NCBI GenBank assembly: GCA_963966185.1
Contig: CAWZYM010000399.1
Coordinates: forward strand, 62,001 to 126,000
Direction: 5' to 3'
Origin: Rhabditoides inermis
Lineage: Eukaryota > Nematoda > Chromadorea > Rhabditida > Rhabditidae
DNA: 64,000 bases
The notes beneath the pieces were generated by a model. The model had not been told where the DNA came from. It did not search any database and was given only the letters and a program-made list of their open reading frames with translations. Every line of letters starts with the position of its first letter. The stretch's first letter is position 1. The position numbers and the translations under genes are program-made. Below, one piece after another: positions 35,979-48,373 of this stretch.

Positions 35979-36464
35979 CTATACTATACAGTATTGTTGT
36001 CGCTGCGCCTCTCCCTATACCTCTTACTCTCATCTCACCTGCATGGCATGCAAATGCATGCCCACCCCACCCTCTATTATTCTCATTCAATATATAGATT
36101 TATGTATTATATGTAATATTAATAACCGTAATGACAAATTGCTTCCTGTGGTGCGGCGGCGCCTGTCTCTTTGATTATCTCATCGACACGACGACGCTTC
36201 ATTCATATTATATCACTCAAACCTACTAGAGGCAGAAAAAAATACGCAGGTTGAAAATCGGAAAGGCTTGCCTGATAGCGCCACGTGTCAGACAAGTCGT
36301 TATGATTTTTGATGTGCGAAAATACTCCTTTTTAGCAAACTGTCACGATAAAACAGCAGCGATAGCGCAATTATATTCGAAGTAGAAAACAATAGAAAAA
36401 ACGGACTACTTGTACCTTCGAACTATGAGCGTTCACGCTATGACGAACATCGCTCGTCAGTCAA
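34150..36464. other. GA-rich intergenic region upstream of the GPCR
   Basis: No gene is recognised. The stretch is packed with simple repeats: GA at 34471-34520, 34793-34825 followed by GGGA to 34860, 35058-35095, 35211-35243 and 35929-35980. Long frames here (for example 34192-34749, minus) are translations of these repeats. Confidence 0.7.
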
Positions 36465-37354
36465 ATCGTATGGCGACGTTGTATCCGTGCTCAGTATGTA
36501 GGGACCGCAACGTGAGGTGTAGAATTTGTGTCGAAATCATGTAACATTTTCTGACTGGACGCGTTACTTGCTCTAATTAGCGTAGAACGATTCGCCCTTC
36601 CGCGCTGATTCCAACGGTATTCGATTTATGGGAAAACGTGCCCCGTAAAGTATTGAAAATCGATAAAGAGTGATATGATGACGTCATATTTCTTTGATCT
36701 AGCCGCCATTGCCCAAAATGAGTAATGAAAAATGGTGTCATAAGAGACGTAATTCATCGAGTACTGATTGATTATAATCAAACAAAGCGTAGTGCTACTA
36801 TTAGAAACGATTATATTCATAATTTAACTATTAATGACGTCATCAATGCTTTGATCTAGCCGCCCTCTGTCGCACTTTCCCTGTGTGAGCGAGCGCTCGG
36901 GTGCGCGCGCGCCGCGCGGAATTAGAGCGCAATGTGAACGATGAACCCTATGAACATTATATATTTTCGAAATCAGCTTGAAACGATCTACATTCATATA
37001 CAAACTGCTATACCACATCCAAACTTCTGAAATTCTCATTGTGGTCCCTATCAGTATGGACCCCATTAGCATATTTGTAGAGCAATGCAGCGCCCACACC
37101 AACTCGGCTCGAAGGGAAGATGTTCTAATTTGCGGCGGAAGCTCAGAGATTGCAGTCTCGCTGTAGAGAGGGAAAGGGGAAAAGAGAGTGACTGAGACAG
37201 CACCCACGCATCCCTCCCTATCTCTCGTTTTTGCATTGTGTCGAGATTACGCAGGTATAGTGGCGACGGAAATGAGTTGGTGTGGGCGCTGCATTGCTCT
37301 ACAAATATGCTAATGGGGTCCATACTGAGCACGGATACAACGTCGCCATACGAT
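36465..37354. mobile_element. 81-bp perfect inverted repeat element, interrupted
   Basis: The right arm is 37274-37354. Its reverse complement matches, without mismatch, 36465-36498 joined to 37059-37105, giving 34 + 47 = 81 bp. The left arm is split by a 552-bp insertion plus one copy of its 8-bp target duplication. The space between the arms (37106-37273) is 168 bp. Removing the insertion restores a fold-back element with long arms. Confidence 0.85.
36499..37050. mobile_element. Nonautonomous hAT-like element with 8-bp target duplication
   Basis: The element begins TAGGGACCGCAACG and ends with the inverse TAGGGACCACAATG, and it is flanked on both sides by TCAGTATG (36491-36498 and 37051-37058). 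An 8-bp target duplication and TAGGG-type terminal inverted repeats are typical of the hAT superfamily. No transposase frame is present in 552 bp. Two internal copies of a TGACGTCAT...TTTGATCTAGCCGCC block occur near 36677-36715 and 36833-36867. Confidence 0.82.
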
Positions 37355-38005
37355 CTGATATTTGTAGTCGCCAACATTTGTAAGCGATTGCATACGTAAT
37401 AGTGAGACTAGCGCTACTTTGCTTTACTACCTCGACTCCCGATCTATGACCATTCACATTGAAGTTATTCTTGTCATTTTCAGCTAGACATTCCCAGATA
37501 AATTTCTGACTCTCTGAGGCGAGTGGTAATCGTACAAGTGCAAGTGTCTAATCAAAATATTCTGGGTGACAATAGTCAGTGTCTTCCGAACCACAAACCA
37601 CACTTTTCCAATTGGATGCCTAAAAAATTCGGACGAAAACCAAAACACATTTCACATTACCTGACAACATAACGCGGTTCGCGAACGAATACTAGATATT
37701 TTTATGAAGGAGTACAGATATACTTGAATCGTTTATCATGCTTTTTCCATACGTGTACAGTTTCCTTGAATGTTGCGGGAGAGAAAATGGTTCGCACATA
37801 ACTGTCTGCGGAACTACTCTTTTAGCAATAACTACTTTCAAGTTAAGTCGAGCGAAATCCGTTAACGTATTAAATCAGCAAGAAAAAAATAGGGAAAACT
37901 TTAACTAAGTATGTTCCTATTAAGTATTTATAGAGAGAAAAACACAAAAGAAACATGGTTGAGATATATAGAATGCAGGTATAAATCGAGAACAAGTAAT
38001 TATTT
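37355..38005. other. AT-rich intergenic DNA
   Basis: I see no gene here. A 16-base string GCCAACATTTGTAAGC at about 37370-37385 recurs near 31769-31784 inside the GPCR gene, which may mark another low-copy repeat. Confidence 0.45.
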
Positions 38006-38598
38006 CTAGCCAGGTATGTATATGCTAGAAACAGTGTCCTGATTTGACTCATCATCGTCAACCTGCAAACAGGAAGTGAGAAATGAGCAGATAATGATTT
38101 TTCAATGATTTTATCGTGGTCTGTGGGTTGTGTGTGATATCGAGAATAGGAAATTATGAGCAATGTAAACACGAATAGACGAAAAAAACTACAGATTTCG
38201 CTTTTGCAATCTTCGATTCTGATGATAATATTTCATAAAATTCCATTCTGATCTTATGTTAGTACAAAAAATGTATCATTCCAAAGCCGACATCTTTCCA
38301 CATAAAGCTCAACGAAAAAAGAATGTTCTGAGAATGTTTTGGCTGGCAAGTGGGGTCGAGACACTACTTGCAAAGTGTGTACGAAATACAGGAACATTTT
38401 CAACGTAGATCCTAGATAGACAACGGCTATCATGTGTGGAAAAAATATCGAAGAAGGCGAGATTCAAATTCAGGAGAAGAAAACCCGTCAAAAATATTGC
38501 TAACCTTGCAATAGATTATTCAAAAATTCTTCGATTTCGACATATGAAACACGTCCGACGACAATTAATTCGGCGCACGGTGCACCCAATAACATCAT
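38006..38598 (-). CDS. Possible small three-exon gene, unknown
   Basis: Three minus-strand segments (38598-38505, 38411-38368, 38062-38006) join in frame through GT-AG introns to give 64 residues. The sequence begins MMLLGAPCAELIVVGR, continues SYVEIEEFLNNLLQ, and ends SNQDTVSSIYIPG. I do not recognise the family. The acceptors TCTATCTAG and TTTGCAG are good and the donors are acceptable. It could be a chance assembly or a decayed gene fragment, because there is no signal peptide, domain or expression evidence. It lies 3' of aco-1 on the same strand. Confidence 0.25.
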
Positions 38599-39178
38599 GA
38601 CTTATTTAAAGCAGTGAGACAATGGCTTGGCACAGTATAATGGACGATTCATAGCAGTTATTCGATTCTAAAAAAAAAGTGGTGTAGATAGTCTAGCCAA
38701 CGTTGCAGTTTTTGTCCCTAACGGTGACGTTCCGTTATTATCTACATACTGGATTGGTTCGACGTGTTATTTCAAACTTATCCCCTGTTGTTGTCTATTA
38801 GCAACAATTGCAACCAAGATACACGATGATAGTCCCGGCCGGTACCAACACACATTCGGTCCGGTGTAAGGAACCGAAACAGAATATGTGCGTAGTTAAT
38901 TACATGTACTCTTCTCTGACTATTTTTGTCTATTACTCCCATTCTTCCCCATCCTCATTATGTATTACCCCCAAAAACCACAGCTATCAAAACATCTTTA
39001 TATATGTATTATTAATAACGCAACAATCACAGCGTGTCTCCTGTGGCGTACACTCACTATCTCAATCATATCACAACCTGTGTGCCAATGTAAAAAGAGC
39101 AATCTAGCGAAAAGGGGGCAATGGTGCAGTGGAGTATTACAGTAGTCGCTACAGTAAGACAAACTAGGCTACCGTAGT
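38599..39178. other. 3' flank of aco-1
   Basis: This 580-bp AT-rich region probably contains the aco-1 3' UTR. Several TACAGTA/TACCGTA motifs sit just downstream of the stop codon. No coding exon was recognised. Confidence 0.5.
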
Positions 39179-41993
39179 CTACTGGATGAGCTTGCGGATC
39201 ATGTACTGGAGGATTCCACCGTGCTTGTAGTACGTCAGCTCCACCTCGGTGTCGAATCGGCAAGTCGCCTGACAAAGTATAAGTATACATATATAGGTAA
39301 ATAAATAAAAGTAAAGGTAGCCGCGATTCAAGAGATTTATGAGTACGCTGCTGCGGGAACGCAAATTATACATATAATAAAATATACAAGTACAGGTGAG
39401 CTATCGTTGGGAAATACCTTTGCCTTCATCATTTCAATTACCAGTACAGGTAAAGGTGACGAAACAGGTATACGTACCTGGAAGGAGGTTCCGTTGGAGA
39501 CCTGGACAGTGAGATCGGCTCCGGGGCGGACGGAGGAGAGGTCAATGGAGAACTGCTCCTTGCCAGTCAGACCGAGAGAGTCGGCGTTCTGAGAGACATG
39601 CGTTAATCTGAGGGAGAGAGGGAGAGAGGGAGAGAGGGAGAGAGGGAGAGAGGGAGAGAGGGAGAGACCCTCACCTGTCCGTCCTTGAACTGCATGGGCA
39701 CGATTCCCATTCCGATGAGGTTGGAGCGGTGAATGCGCTCGAACGACTCGGCGATGACCTGAGCAACTCCACGTCAACACCAAAACACAAACTACACATC
39801 CATCAAAGCACAAAACACATTATGCACCACTCACAGCCTTGACTCCCTGGAGGAAGGGTCCCTTGGCGGCCCAGTCGCGAGACGATCCGCAGCCGTACTC
39901 CTGAAAATAATAAATCAATAAGTTTTATAATTTGAAAAAAACACCTTTCCGGCGAGAATGATGACGGGCTGTCCGGCCTTCTGGTACTTCTCGGCAGCGT
40001 CATAGATGTCGAGCTCCTAAACCACACCAGTTACCGTGATCCTAAAACAAAACTACCGTACCTCTCCGGACGGCACGTGGGTGGTCTGCGGGCCGACCTT
40101 GGAGGCGAGCTTGTTGACGAGGCGAATGTTGGCAAAAGTACCACGCGCCATCACCTGAATAATAGTCGCATAACTACAGTGTCAAGTAAGGTAATCATAA
40201 CTACAGTCAAGTAAGTAAGTAAGTATAACTACAGTACCATACAGTAACTATCGTACCTCGTCGTTTCCACGGCGGGCTCCGTATGTGTTGAAGTCCTTCT
40301 GGGTGAGTCCGCGGCCGGCAAGGAAGCGAGCGGCAGGCGACACCTGATGAGTCAATCAATCAATCAATAACAGATCGATAACCAATCGATACCTTGGAGA
40401 TGGATCCGGCGGGCGAGATGTGGTCGGTGGTGACCGAGTCGCCGAGGTTGAGCAGGCAGTACGCAGACTCAATCGAACCCTTTGTCGGCAGATCGTTGGT
40501 CTAAACGAGAGTGAATGAGGTGAATATGCAATTGAGTTCACTCACCATTCCCTCGAAGAAGGGCACCTTCTTGATGTAGGTCGACTCCTTGTCCCACGGG
40601 TAAAGCTTCATCTGAAGAGAAAGAGTGGATAAGGGAGGGAAAAAGGAGGAAATAAAGAGTAAAAGAAAACCAAAAGAACAAAGGAAGTTAGGGAGACGGG
40701 GAGAAAGAATGAGAAAAAGGAGGAAGAAAGCGACGTGCTGACGTACCTCGGGGCAGGACAGCTTCTGCCACTGCTCGGAGCCGAGCTCAATGTTGGCGTA
40801 GACCTCCTTGAAGAACTGCGGGAGGACGAACTTCTCCTCGAACGCCGCCACCTCGTCGCGCGTCGGCCACACGTCCTTGAAGAACACCGGCTCGCCAGTC
40901 TTCTTGTTGTGGCCTGCGGCGAGGAACGAGTTACATCATACATTGCAGCTACAGCTACAACTACAGTACAGTTATAGTTACAGTACAGATTACAGTAACC
41001 CACAACACCGTATCCCTCACTCACCGATGGGCTGAGTCTTGAGGTCGATGTTGACGTTTCCGGCGAGAGCGTAGACGACGACGAGGGGAGGGGAGGCGAG
41101 GTAGTTGGCGCGCACCTGAGAATAGTTTACGCATAAGTGGTTATGATATACACGCAAATCGAACAATGTACTGCTACGGTTTCAAACTGTTCGTATTCGA
41201 TGCGATGAGAGACACTATACTAGACCAGCCACGACGCCTCGCACACCTGAGCGTGGATGCGGCCCTCAAAGTTGCGGTTTCCGGACAGAACTCCGGCGAC
41301 GACGAGGTTGTTCTGAAAATCAATCAATACTCAATAAGAATAAATCAATTCTCAATAGGTATCAATCAATACTCAATAAGTATCAATCAATGCTCAATAA
41401 AAATCAATCAATACCTCATCGATAGCCTTGGCGACCGACTCCTCGAGCGGGCCAGAGTTTCCGATGCACGTCATGCAACCGTAGCCAGCAATGTGGTAGC
41501 CGAGAGCCTGCAAGACACGATGTGAGACTACGGTATGATTTTCATATTACAGTACCTGGAGGTCGGGGAGGAGTCCGGACGCCTCGAGGTACTTGGTGAC
41601 GACGCCGGATCCGGGCGAGAGAGACGTCTTCACGAAAGGCGCCACCTCCAGACCGTGCGCCAGAGCCTGAAATGGTGAGATGAAACTTTTTTTAAATCAT
41701 AGCCATTATACTCTAGCATACAATTAACAATCTGCCTAATGATTCAAAGTACAGTATACCTATTACCTATACCTAATAGGTCAAAGTGCGCACCTTCCTG
41801 GCGACGAGTCCGGCGGCGAGCATGACCGAGGGGTTGGAGGTGTTGGTGCACGAGGTGATGGCAGAGATGCACACAGAGCCGTGCGTCAGCTGCGCCTCCC
41901 GACCGTTCACCGACACGGTCGCCGACTTGGTCAGCTCCTCCGGCTTCAGGCCAAAGCCCTGCAGAGAGAGAAAGGTGAGTGAGAGAGAGAGAG

Positions 41994-42047
<54 letters not shown>

Positions 42048-45043
42048 GACCACCGACCTTGAAGGAGACCTTGGCGGAGAGTCCGTCGGTGAACTCGGAG
42101 TGGAGCTTGTCGAGATCGACGCGATCGTGCGGGCGCTTCGGCCCGGACACGCAAGGCACGATGGAGCCGAGCTCGATCGTCAGCACCTCAAATAAACACA
42201 TTCATCACTCAAGTTGTATAGCGTTGTCTAAACAGGTTCAGCTAAATTTGATTTGATTCGATTTGTACAGCGTTCCCCGTTCCACAAATACATGTTTCGC
42301 ACTTGTGTGGTAGTGCAATTTTGCACGCGCGATTGGCAGCGATAAGCGCAGTCAACAACACGCGACTGATCGAATCCATAAACATTGAACGAACGCCAAA
42401 CTACGTAGAGAGAGGCGGAGGAAGAGAGAAAAGGAGGTAGAGGGAAAAGGAGGAAAGGAGGGAGAGAGAGAGGGCGCACCTTGGAGTAGCTGGGCTTGAA
42501 CGAGGCGTCGGTGTAGTCGACAAAGAGCTTGTTGGCGCGCAGGTACTGCTCGGTGCGGGCCAGGTACGCAGAGTCGCGGCCAGTCTGCGCCAGGTAGCTG
42601 TAAGGATACGGTAATGAGGATATTATTCTAGTTTTGTAGAAGGTCGACAACCCAAGAATTTACCAAACCACCCTCGACGCCCTTTTCATACTACAGACAA
42701 AAGTAGAGGTAGTAGACCACTCACAACGCTCGCTCAGGTAAGTACAAATAGTACCACCCACGACGCCTCGCCCACTCACTCGATGGTGCGCTTGTCGACG
42801 GGGAAGAATCCGACGGTGGCTCCGTACTCGGGGCACATGTTGGCGATGGTGGCGCGGTCGGCGATCGACAGAGACGCCACTCCCTCACCGAAGAACTCGA
42901 CGAACTTGCCCACCACACCGAGGTCGCGAAGGTTCTGCAAGCATAGTGATTAGAGTCAGAGTCAGAGATTTGTCCGGAATCGTTTTAGCTGGACATAACA
43001 TCACAATCATAACAATATGAGGAAAGTATACATGCATTGCATACTCTCTCTCTCTTTCTTCCCCCCCCCTCTCTCTCTCTCGTACCTTGGTGAGGGTGAG
43101 GACGAGGTCGGTGGCGGTGGCGAGCGGCGGCAGGGTGCCCTTGAGCTCGTAGCCGACCACCTCGGGGATCACCTAAACAGGTAGGTAAGGGACCACCCAC
43201 GAAGTCAGCGGGACCACCCACGAAGCAGCCACTCACCATGGAGATGGGTTGTCCGAGCATGACGGCCTCGGCCTCGATTCCTCCCACTCCCCAGCCGAGA
43301 ACACCGCATCTGCAATCATCCAATAAGGCTAGGTCAGACTCGATTATGTATCATAAAGTCGTTATATGATACAAAAAGGAACTTTCTGAGGATCTTTCTG
43401 GGGTATTCTGACAGCAAAAGTTGCGTTTGACCACTACTATAGTCCTCTCCTTCCCACTCACCCGTCAATCATGGTGGTGTGCGAGTCGGTACCAACCACA
43501 GAGTCGGGGTAGAGCACGCCATCCTAACAATCAATCGACAAGTGAATCAATCAATAAATCAATCGATAATATGCCTACCTTGTCAGCAAACACGGTGCGG
43601 GCGAGGTACTCGAGGTTGACCTGGTGGACGATTCCGGAGCCGGGCGGCACGATCAGCAGGTTGTCGAACGCCTTCGAGCCCCACTGAAAATTGTTTACTT
43701 GTTTATTTGTTTGTTTACTTGTTTTTTATGTTTACTATTCGCTCTTTGTACTCCCGCTGTCCTACAAATCACCCCACGCACACGCGCACTGTGGAGTGCT
43801 TCTATAATCCTTGTTACAGCAACTCTATCAGCCATGTGGCGTCTACTGATAGCGTGTCATCTCAGCCGGAGCGCTCTTATCAGCGAAAGAAAGCAAGGCA
43901 ACAAACACGACGACGCATGCTTGAGAGACAGAGAGAGAAATTGTGGCGTGTTTCAAAAGTGAAAGAACGCGCAGACGCGAGAGCGAGAGAAGAAATCGAG
44001 ATCGACGCCGCAGATAGTTCGCGAATCACCGCAGCAATCGATACGCACAACGAGTACGGTAGAATCCAAAAAAGCTACTGTACCTTGAGGAAGTTGAAGC
44101 GCTCCTTGTTGCGCTCAAACTCGATCGACTGGTTCTTGGCGAGCGCGTCGAGGCTGAAGAGATAGAGTAAGTAGAAGTAAGAGGTATACCTCCCTCTCCT
44201 TGATTACTCTTCATACTATGTCGAAGGAAGGCACTACGCGGTGAGGATACATGCTACACGAACAACTAGAATCTACAGCCGTCGTCGTCGCACACGTACT
44301 TTCCGTTAAAAAAACAAGTAACACACACAAAGTAGCAGACAGTACAGCCGACAGTTGCACACGCACTTTCCGTAGTGGTCGACCTGAACGGAGTGGTCGA
44401 TGACGAGGTCGACGGGGCAGACGGGGTTGATGCGCGACGGGTCGGCGCCCAGCTCCTGCACCGCGTCCCTCATCGCCGCGAGATCGACGACCGCCGGCAC
44501 GCCACTGAACATGATCACGTAATACGGGTACTGGTAGAATGCTATTCCATGTTGTACAACTGCTTACTGTCATTCAATACTATATAAAGAACCAGACTCA
44601 CGTGAAGTCCTGGAGGATGACGCGAGCCGGCTTGAACGGGATCTCGGCCTGGTTGTGCTGCGTCTGCAACGAGGCAAGGTAAGTGGGAGGGAGGGAGGGA
44701 AAGAGAGGGGGGGAGATGGTCCTCGCACCTTCTGCCAGTCGAGTATGGTCTCGACGTCCTTCTTGAGCACGTGGAAGTCGTCGCAGTGCCTCACAGCCGC
44801 CTCGAGCAGGTAGCGAATCGAGATCGGGAGCGACTCTGCAAAGCATACATATGAAATCCAGAACATGTTCACACTTATTATACAACACTGAGACTGTACT
44901 AGGCAAAGAAAACCATCGTCGGCACAGTAATCTACCGTAACCCGGCACCCACCATAGCGCTGATCGTTGAGGGCGGTGAGATCAAAGTACTTGTAGGTCT
45001 TGTCGCCGACCGCGAGCTCCTTCACCAGCTGGTCGTAGATCAT
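39179..45043 (-). CDS. aco-1: Cytosolic aconitase / IRP1-like protein
   Basis: Twenty-seven exons encode 888 residues, about the size of C. elegans ACO-1. From the 5' end: 45043-44953, 44835-44729, 44663-44602, 44504-44367, 44153-44084, 43683-43579, 43523-43462, 43309-43237, 43172-43086, 42934-42780, 42597-42480, 42186-42058, 41958-41794, 41666-41556, 41507-41415, 41312-41247, 41115-41025, 40913-40747, 40611-40546, 40500-40393, 40343-40257, 40154-40062, 40016-39945, 39900-39835, 39758-39675, 39588-39478, 39268-39179. The enzyme isomerises citrate to isocitrate with a 4Fe-4S cluster. Cluster ligands are present: Cys436 in SCTNTSNP and Cys502/Cys505 in [10 protein letters not shown]. The active-site blocks GNRNFEGR and [13 protein letters not shown] are intact. 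Nematode ACO-1 is homologous to IRP1, but as I recall it does not bind iron-responsive elements. The start codon follows TTTCCAG by one base, fitting trans-splicing. Confidence 0.98.
39317..39362 (-). repeat. SINE tail fragment in aco-1 intron 26
   Basis: AGCCGCGATTCAAGAGA and the following bases (GAGTACGCTGC..GCGGG) match the tail of the SINE at 10243-10300 in the same orientation. No tRNA head is present. Confidence 0.5.
39611..39667 (+). repeat. (GGGAGA)n tandem repeat in an aco-1 intron
   Basis: About nine GGGAGA units lie in the intron between exons 25 and 26. In the transcript they read as (TCTCCC)n. Confidence 0.95.
41313..41414 (-). repeat. aco-1 intron 15 made of a ~22-bp tandem repeat
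   Basis: The 102-base intron between exons 15 and 16 consists, from donor to acceptor, of about four and a half degenerate copies of a 22-bp unit built on ATCAATCAATACTCAATAAG (plus-strand reading). Confidence 0.85.
41975..42043 (+). repeat. (GA)n microsatellite in aco-1 intron 12
   Basis: A GA tract of nearly 70 bases that reads as (CT)n in the transcript. It occupies most of the intron between exons 12 and 13. Confidence 0.95.
42967..43020. repeat. Diverged copy E of the TTTATCC repeat family
   Basis: In aco-1 intron 9, TTTGTCCGGAATCGTTTTAGC followed by ACATCACAATCATAACAATATG aligns with copies B and C, without TCAA units and without the right hairpin arm. Confidence 0.65.
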
Positions 45044-45525
45044 CCTGGAAACAGGTAGATCAAACCAATCGATACGCGATGAGCGACAACACTAACACAC
45101 ACGCGCGCCACGCGCAACGTTTCGTTCTCTTTGATAAGACTAGAGCTTGAAACCAAACGAAATAACACGATACGAGCTGAGGGCATGAGACGATGACAGT
45201 GGAAAAAGCGACGACGCGCAGGCAACATGGTGGAAATGGATAGGCAGAGTGTGATTGGAGTGATAGGGCAGGCTGCGCTCTGTGGCTTCCACACTCTCCA
45301 ATCCAACCATCACTCTCTCGCTCTCTCGCACCGCCGCCGCCTCGGAGAAAAATCAACACAAAACAAAAACGAAAGGGGCAGGACAGTGTGCATGCGATAG
45401 GAAAGTAGCAAATGGGTCAGGGACGGCCGCCACACTTCCACGCTGAAGGAGACTAGACGGGGGCAAGAAGCTCGGATCATGGGTCACTCACTCACTGCGA
45501 CCTTGACTCGAGTGAGAAAGTGAGC

Positions 45526-45568
<43 letters not shown>

Positions 45569-47235
45569 GGGAGAGATACGATCACAAACGCAACCCGCAC
45601 ATCAGGTTCAAAAACACACATCATGCCAAGCAGTGGCAGGCGATAGGCGATAGAAAAATGCGCCAGCTCACTGGACACACTAGTCGCCAACGCGCACTCA
45701 CTCGCTGCACCACCAAACACTATGCACAACATTTGCAAACGACACAACAGTGAACAACAAATCACGGATAAATATAACTTTTATTGCAACATAATGATTT
45801 ATGCATTATTTGTCTGAGCTTCAATTTTTTCGAGTTAGCCTTGAACAGTAGATAATTCATTTAATGAATTCAAACACTGTCAATTTCGGCGTCGCGTTGG
45901 GGGTTGCGAGTTTGTGAACTGATATGAACGACAAGCATCCCTTTTTCAATCTAAAATCATTATCCGACCGATTTGCTTCGTGGATTGGTACCTGAAAACA
46001 AAACGTTACTTTCATTTTAATACATATAACCCAACAATAATCGCATACCTTTTAATTATTATTGTTTATGAATAATATCGCATTCATTTATGGAATAATA
46101 AAAGAAATCATGTCCTGTAAAAAAGAAATGATTAACATGAAATAACAACAATAGATAATTTCGAATAAATTGTGCATGAAATCGGAGAGCGAACAATCCA
46201 GAATGAATAAATACATATGAATTTCGAACGAGCTTCGGGAAGGAGCAAGCAGTATCGAATGGAAAAGGTGAATAACACTTCGGGTTGGTATGGCAGCCAT
46301 TACTTCTATTGCGAAACGTGCGCGCGCGCCGAGACAAAAAAAGAAAGAAAAATGCACATGTGGGGTTATGAAACGATTCGAACATAAATCATGACAGAAC
46401 TGTCAAAAATTAGAGCAAAAGCGTGTGTGAATAGCGTATCTGAACGTTGCAAGGTGCGACGTTGACCTGGGCGGGAAAGAGGCCCGGGGGAGCCATTTGC
46501 ATATAACGGTGAGTGCGAGGAGATCGAGGTCAATCAATCAGACACATGTGTGCTGCATTGTGTGGCGAGAGAGGAGAGGGAAAGAGAGAAACGCGATCGA
46601 TTGGCCACATAGTGAGAGCGTATATGTGTCGTCGCTCTCTCGCCTCGACACACTACATAGCGCATTCTGCCTTCAGGCAAGCCCGCCAATTCAAAAGTTA
46701 TTTGCACAGCTATTACCTTATCAGACATGTCAGGTGATAACATACACAGATGAGAGTTGGTAGAAATTTTTGAATGAATAACTATCAGACTTTGAAAACT
46801 TCGATTTTTTACAGTCATGAGAAAACGTGGAGACGTCTATGTCGTGGAAACGGTAAAACGGATAGAGACAGTGACAATGCTATTATTACGTTTTTCACGT
46901 TGTCCATAGAAGAATTATGTGAGAAAAATCACGCAGTGTGAATGGAAATGTATGTATGTAGATGGGTCTGTAATCATATCTATGAATTTATTTATCGAAT
47001 CTAGTCTCACAGCGTGACAGCGTGGGATTTCTTTTCAAATTGAATCATCACAATATTCTTTTACCAATAAACGTCTGTTTACAGAAACAGTTCTCTTTGG
47101 TGAACCGTGATTCACACTGTTTGGCGAATATTGGTGTTATAATACTTTTGCCTACAGTATCATCAAAAGTAAAGAGGAAAAAACGAAAAGAAACAAATCG
47201 AAGGCATTTTACTGAAGTGATAAGTGGAACAGTGT
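45044..47235. other. Intergenic region upstream of aco-1, 2.2 kb
   Basis: This is the aco-1 promoter side and the 3' side of the secreted helical protein gene. A GA tract lies at 45529-45563. Apart from an isolated exon-like frame (see rejected items), no gene was recognised. Confidence 0.55.
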
Positions 47236-48342
47236 TTAGGCGGCAGCGTTGACGGCGGTCTTGGTGGACTGCAGGCCGGAGACGATGCTCTGCGCCAGTT
47301 TGTTGATCTGAAAACGGACGCCATGTTTACAATGTACATGTGTGTATCCCACCGTTAATGAAACGTGATACTGGATAAATCTTCGATTTTGAAATGTGTA
47401 TTTGTTTACAATGCATATATGTGTATGTTTACAATGCAAACGTATGTTATGTACATGTTTACAATGCAAATATGTGTATATGTTTACAATGTATCTATGT
47501 GTAAATTTACAATGCATATGTGTGCATGTTTACAATGTATTTATGTGTATGTTCACAATGCACATCTTCCCCCTCCCCCTTCCCACCTGCTCCTTGAGCT
47601 TTGTCTGCAGCGCCTTCACCTTCTTGATCTTGGCGGCGACGCTGTCGGTGAGACCTGAACATAAATCGTCTTCCTTCGTTTACGAGTAACAGACCAAACT
47701 ACACGTTTCGTGTTTTGTATACAAACTTTTATTTTCTTGGTCTTTTTTAAACACTGATTTGTAACACTGTTTTTTGTTCGCTTTTGTAGCGTATCGATAT
47801 CGACGTTCCGACGCACCTGTATTGTTAGAAGAAATTAATTTTGAAAATATTCCTATAACACATACTCGCTTCTCACCCTTCATGGTGTCCTTCATAGTGT
47901 CGTCGTTAAGAGTGGCCACCATCTCCTCCAAAGTCGCCTCCGAGTCGATCATCTTTTCAGCGTTCTGAAAAAAGCAATACTCCTAGGTTTCACCCTTTGA
48001 ATTTCACCTTGTTCTTGAGCTGTTCGATCTGTTCAGTGTAAACCTTGGCGAAGCTGGGCATATCCTTGCCATTTTCTAGAGAAAATAATGGTTTGAGTGA
48101 AAGACAAAGAGAATGAAAAACTTACTCTGTTTGTACTCCTCGATCTTTGCTTGGATCGTCTTGGCGAGGTTTTCGGTCTGCAGCTGGAAAAAGAGAAGAA
48201 GATATGACAAATTCGTCAAATTCACAAATTATAAAAACGTAAACACGATACCTTGAGGAAGTCCCTGGTGGCGTTGATTCGCTGGTGCCAGTCGATGGAG
48301 CCCATCTCCGGCAGGGAGGGCAGCACGAACTGATCATCTCTT

Positions 48343-48373
<31 letters not shown>

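Noticed and set aside
40340..41420. A CRISPR array, considered because of the regularly spaced ATCAATCAAT repeats
   Set aside because: The repeats are short degenerate intron repeats in a eukaryotic gene, without spacer structure or cas genes.
45857..45991. A 45-codon minus-strand frame with a TTTTCAG acceptor (starts VPIHEANRSDND)
   Set aside because: It looks like a terminal exon, but I found no upstream exon that joins in phase; the nearest candidate carries a stop just before its donor.
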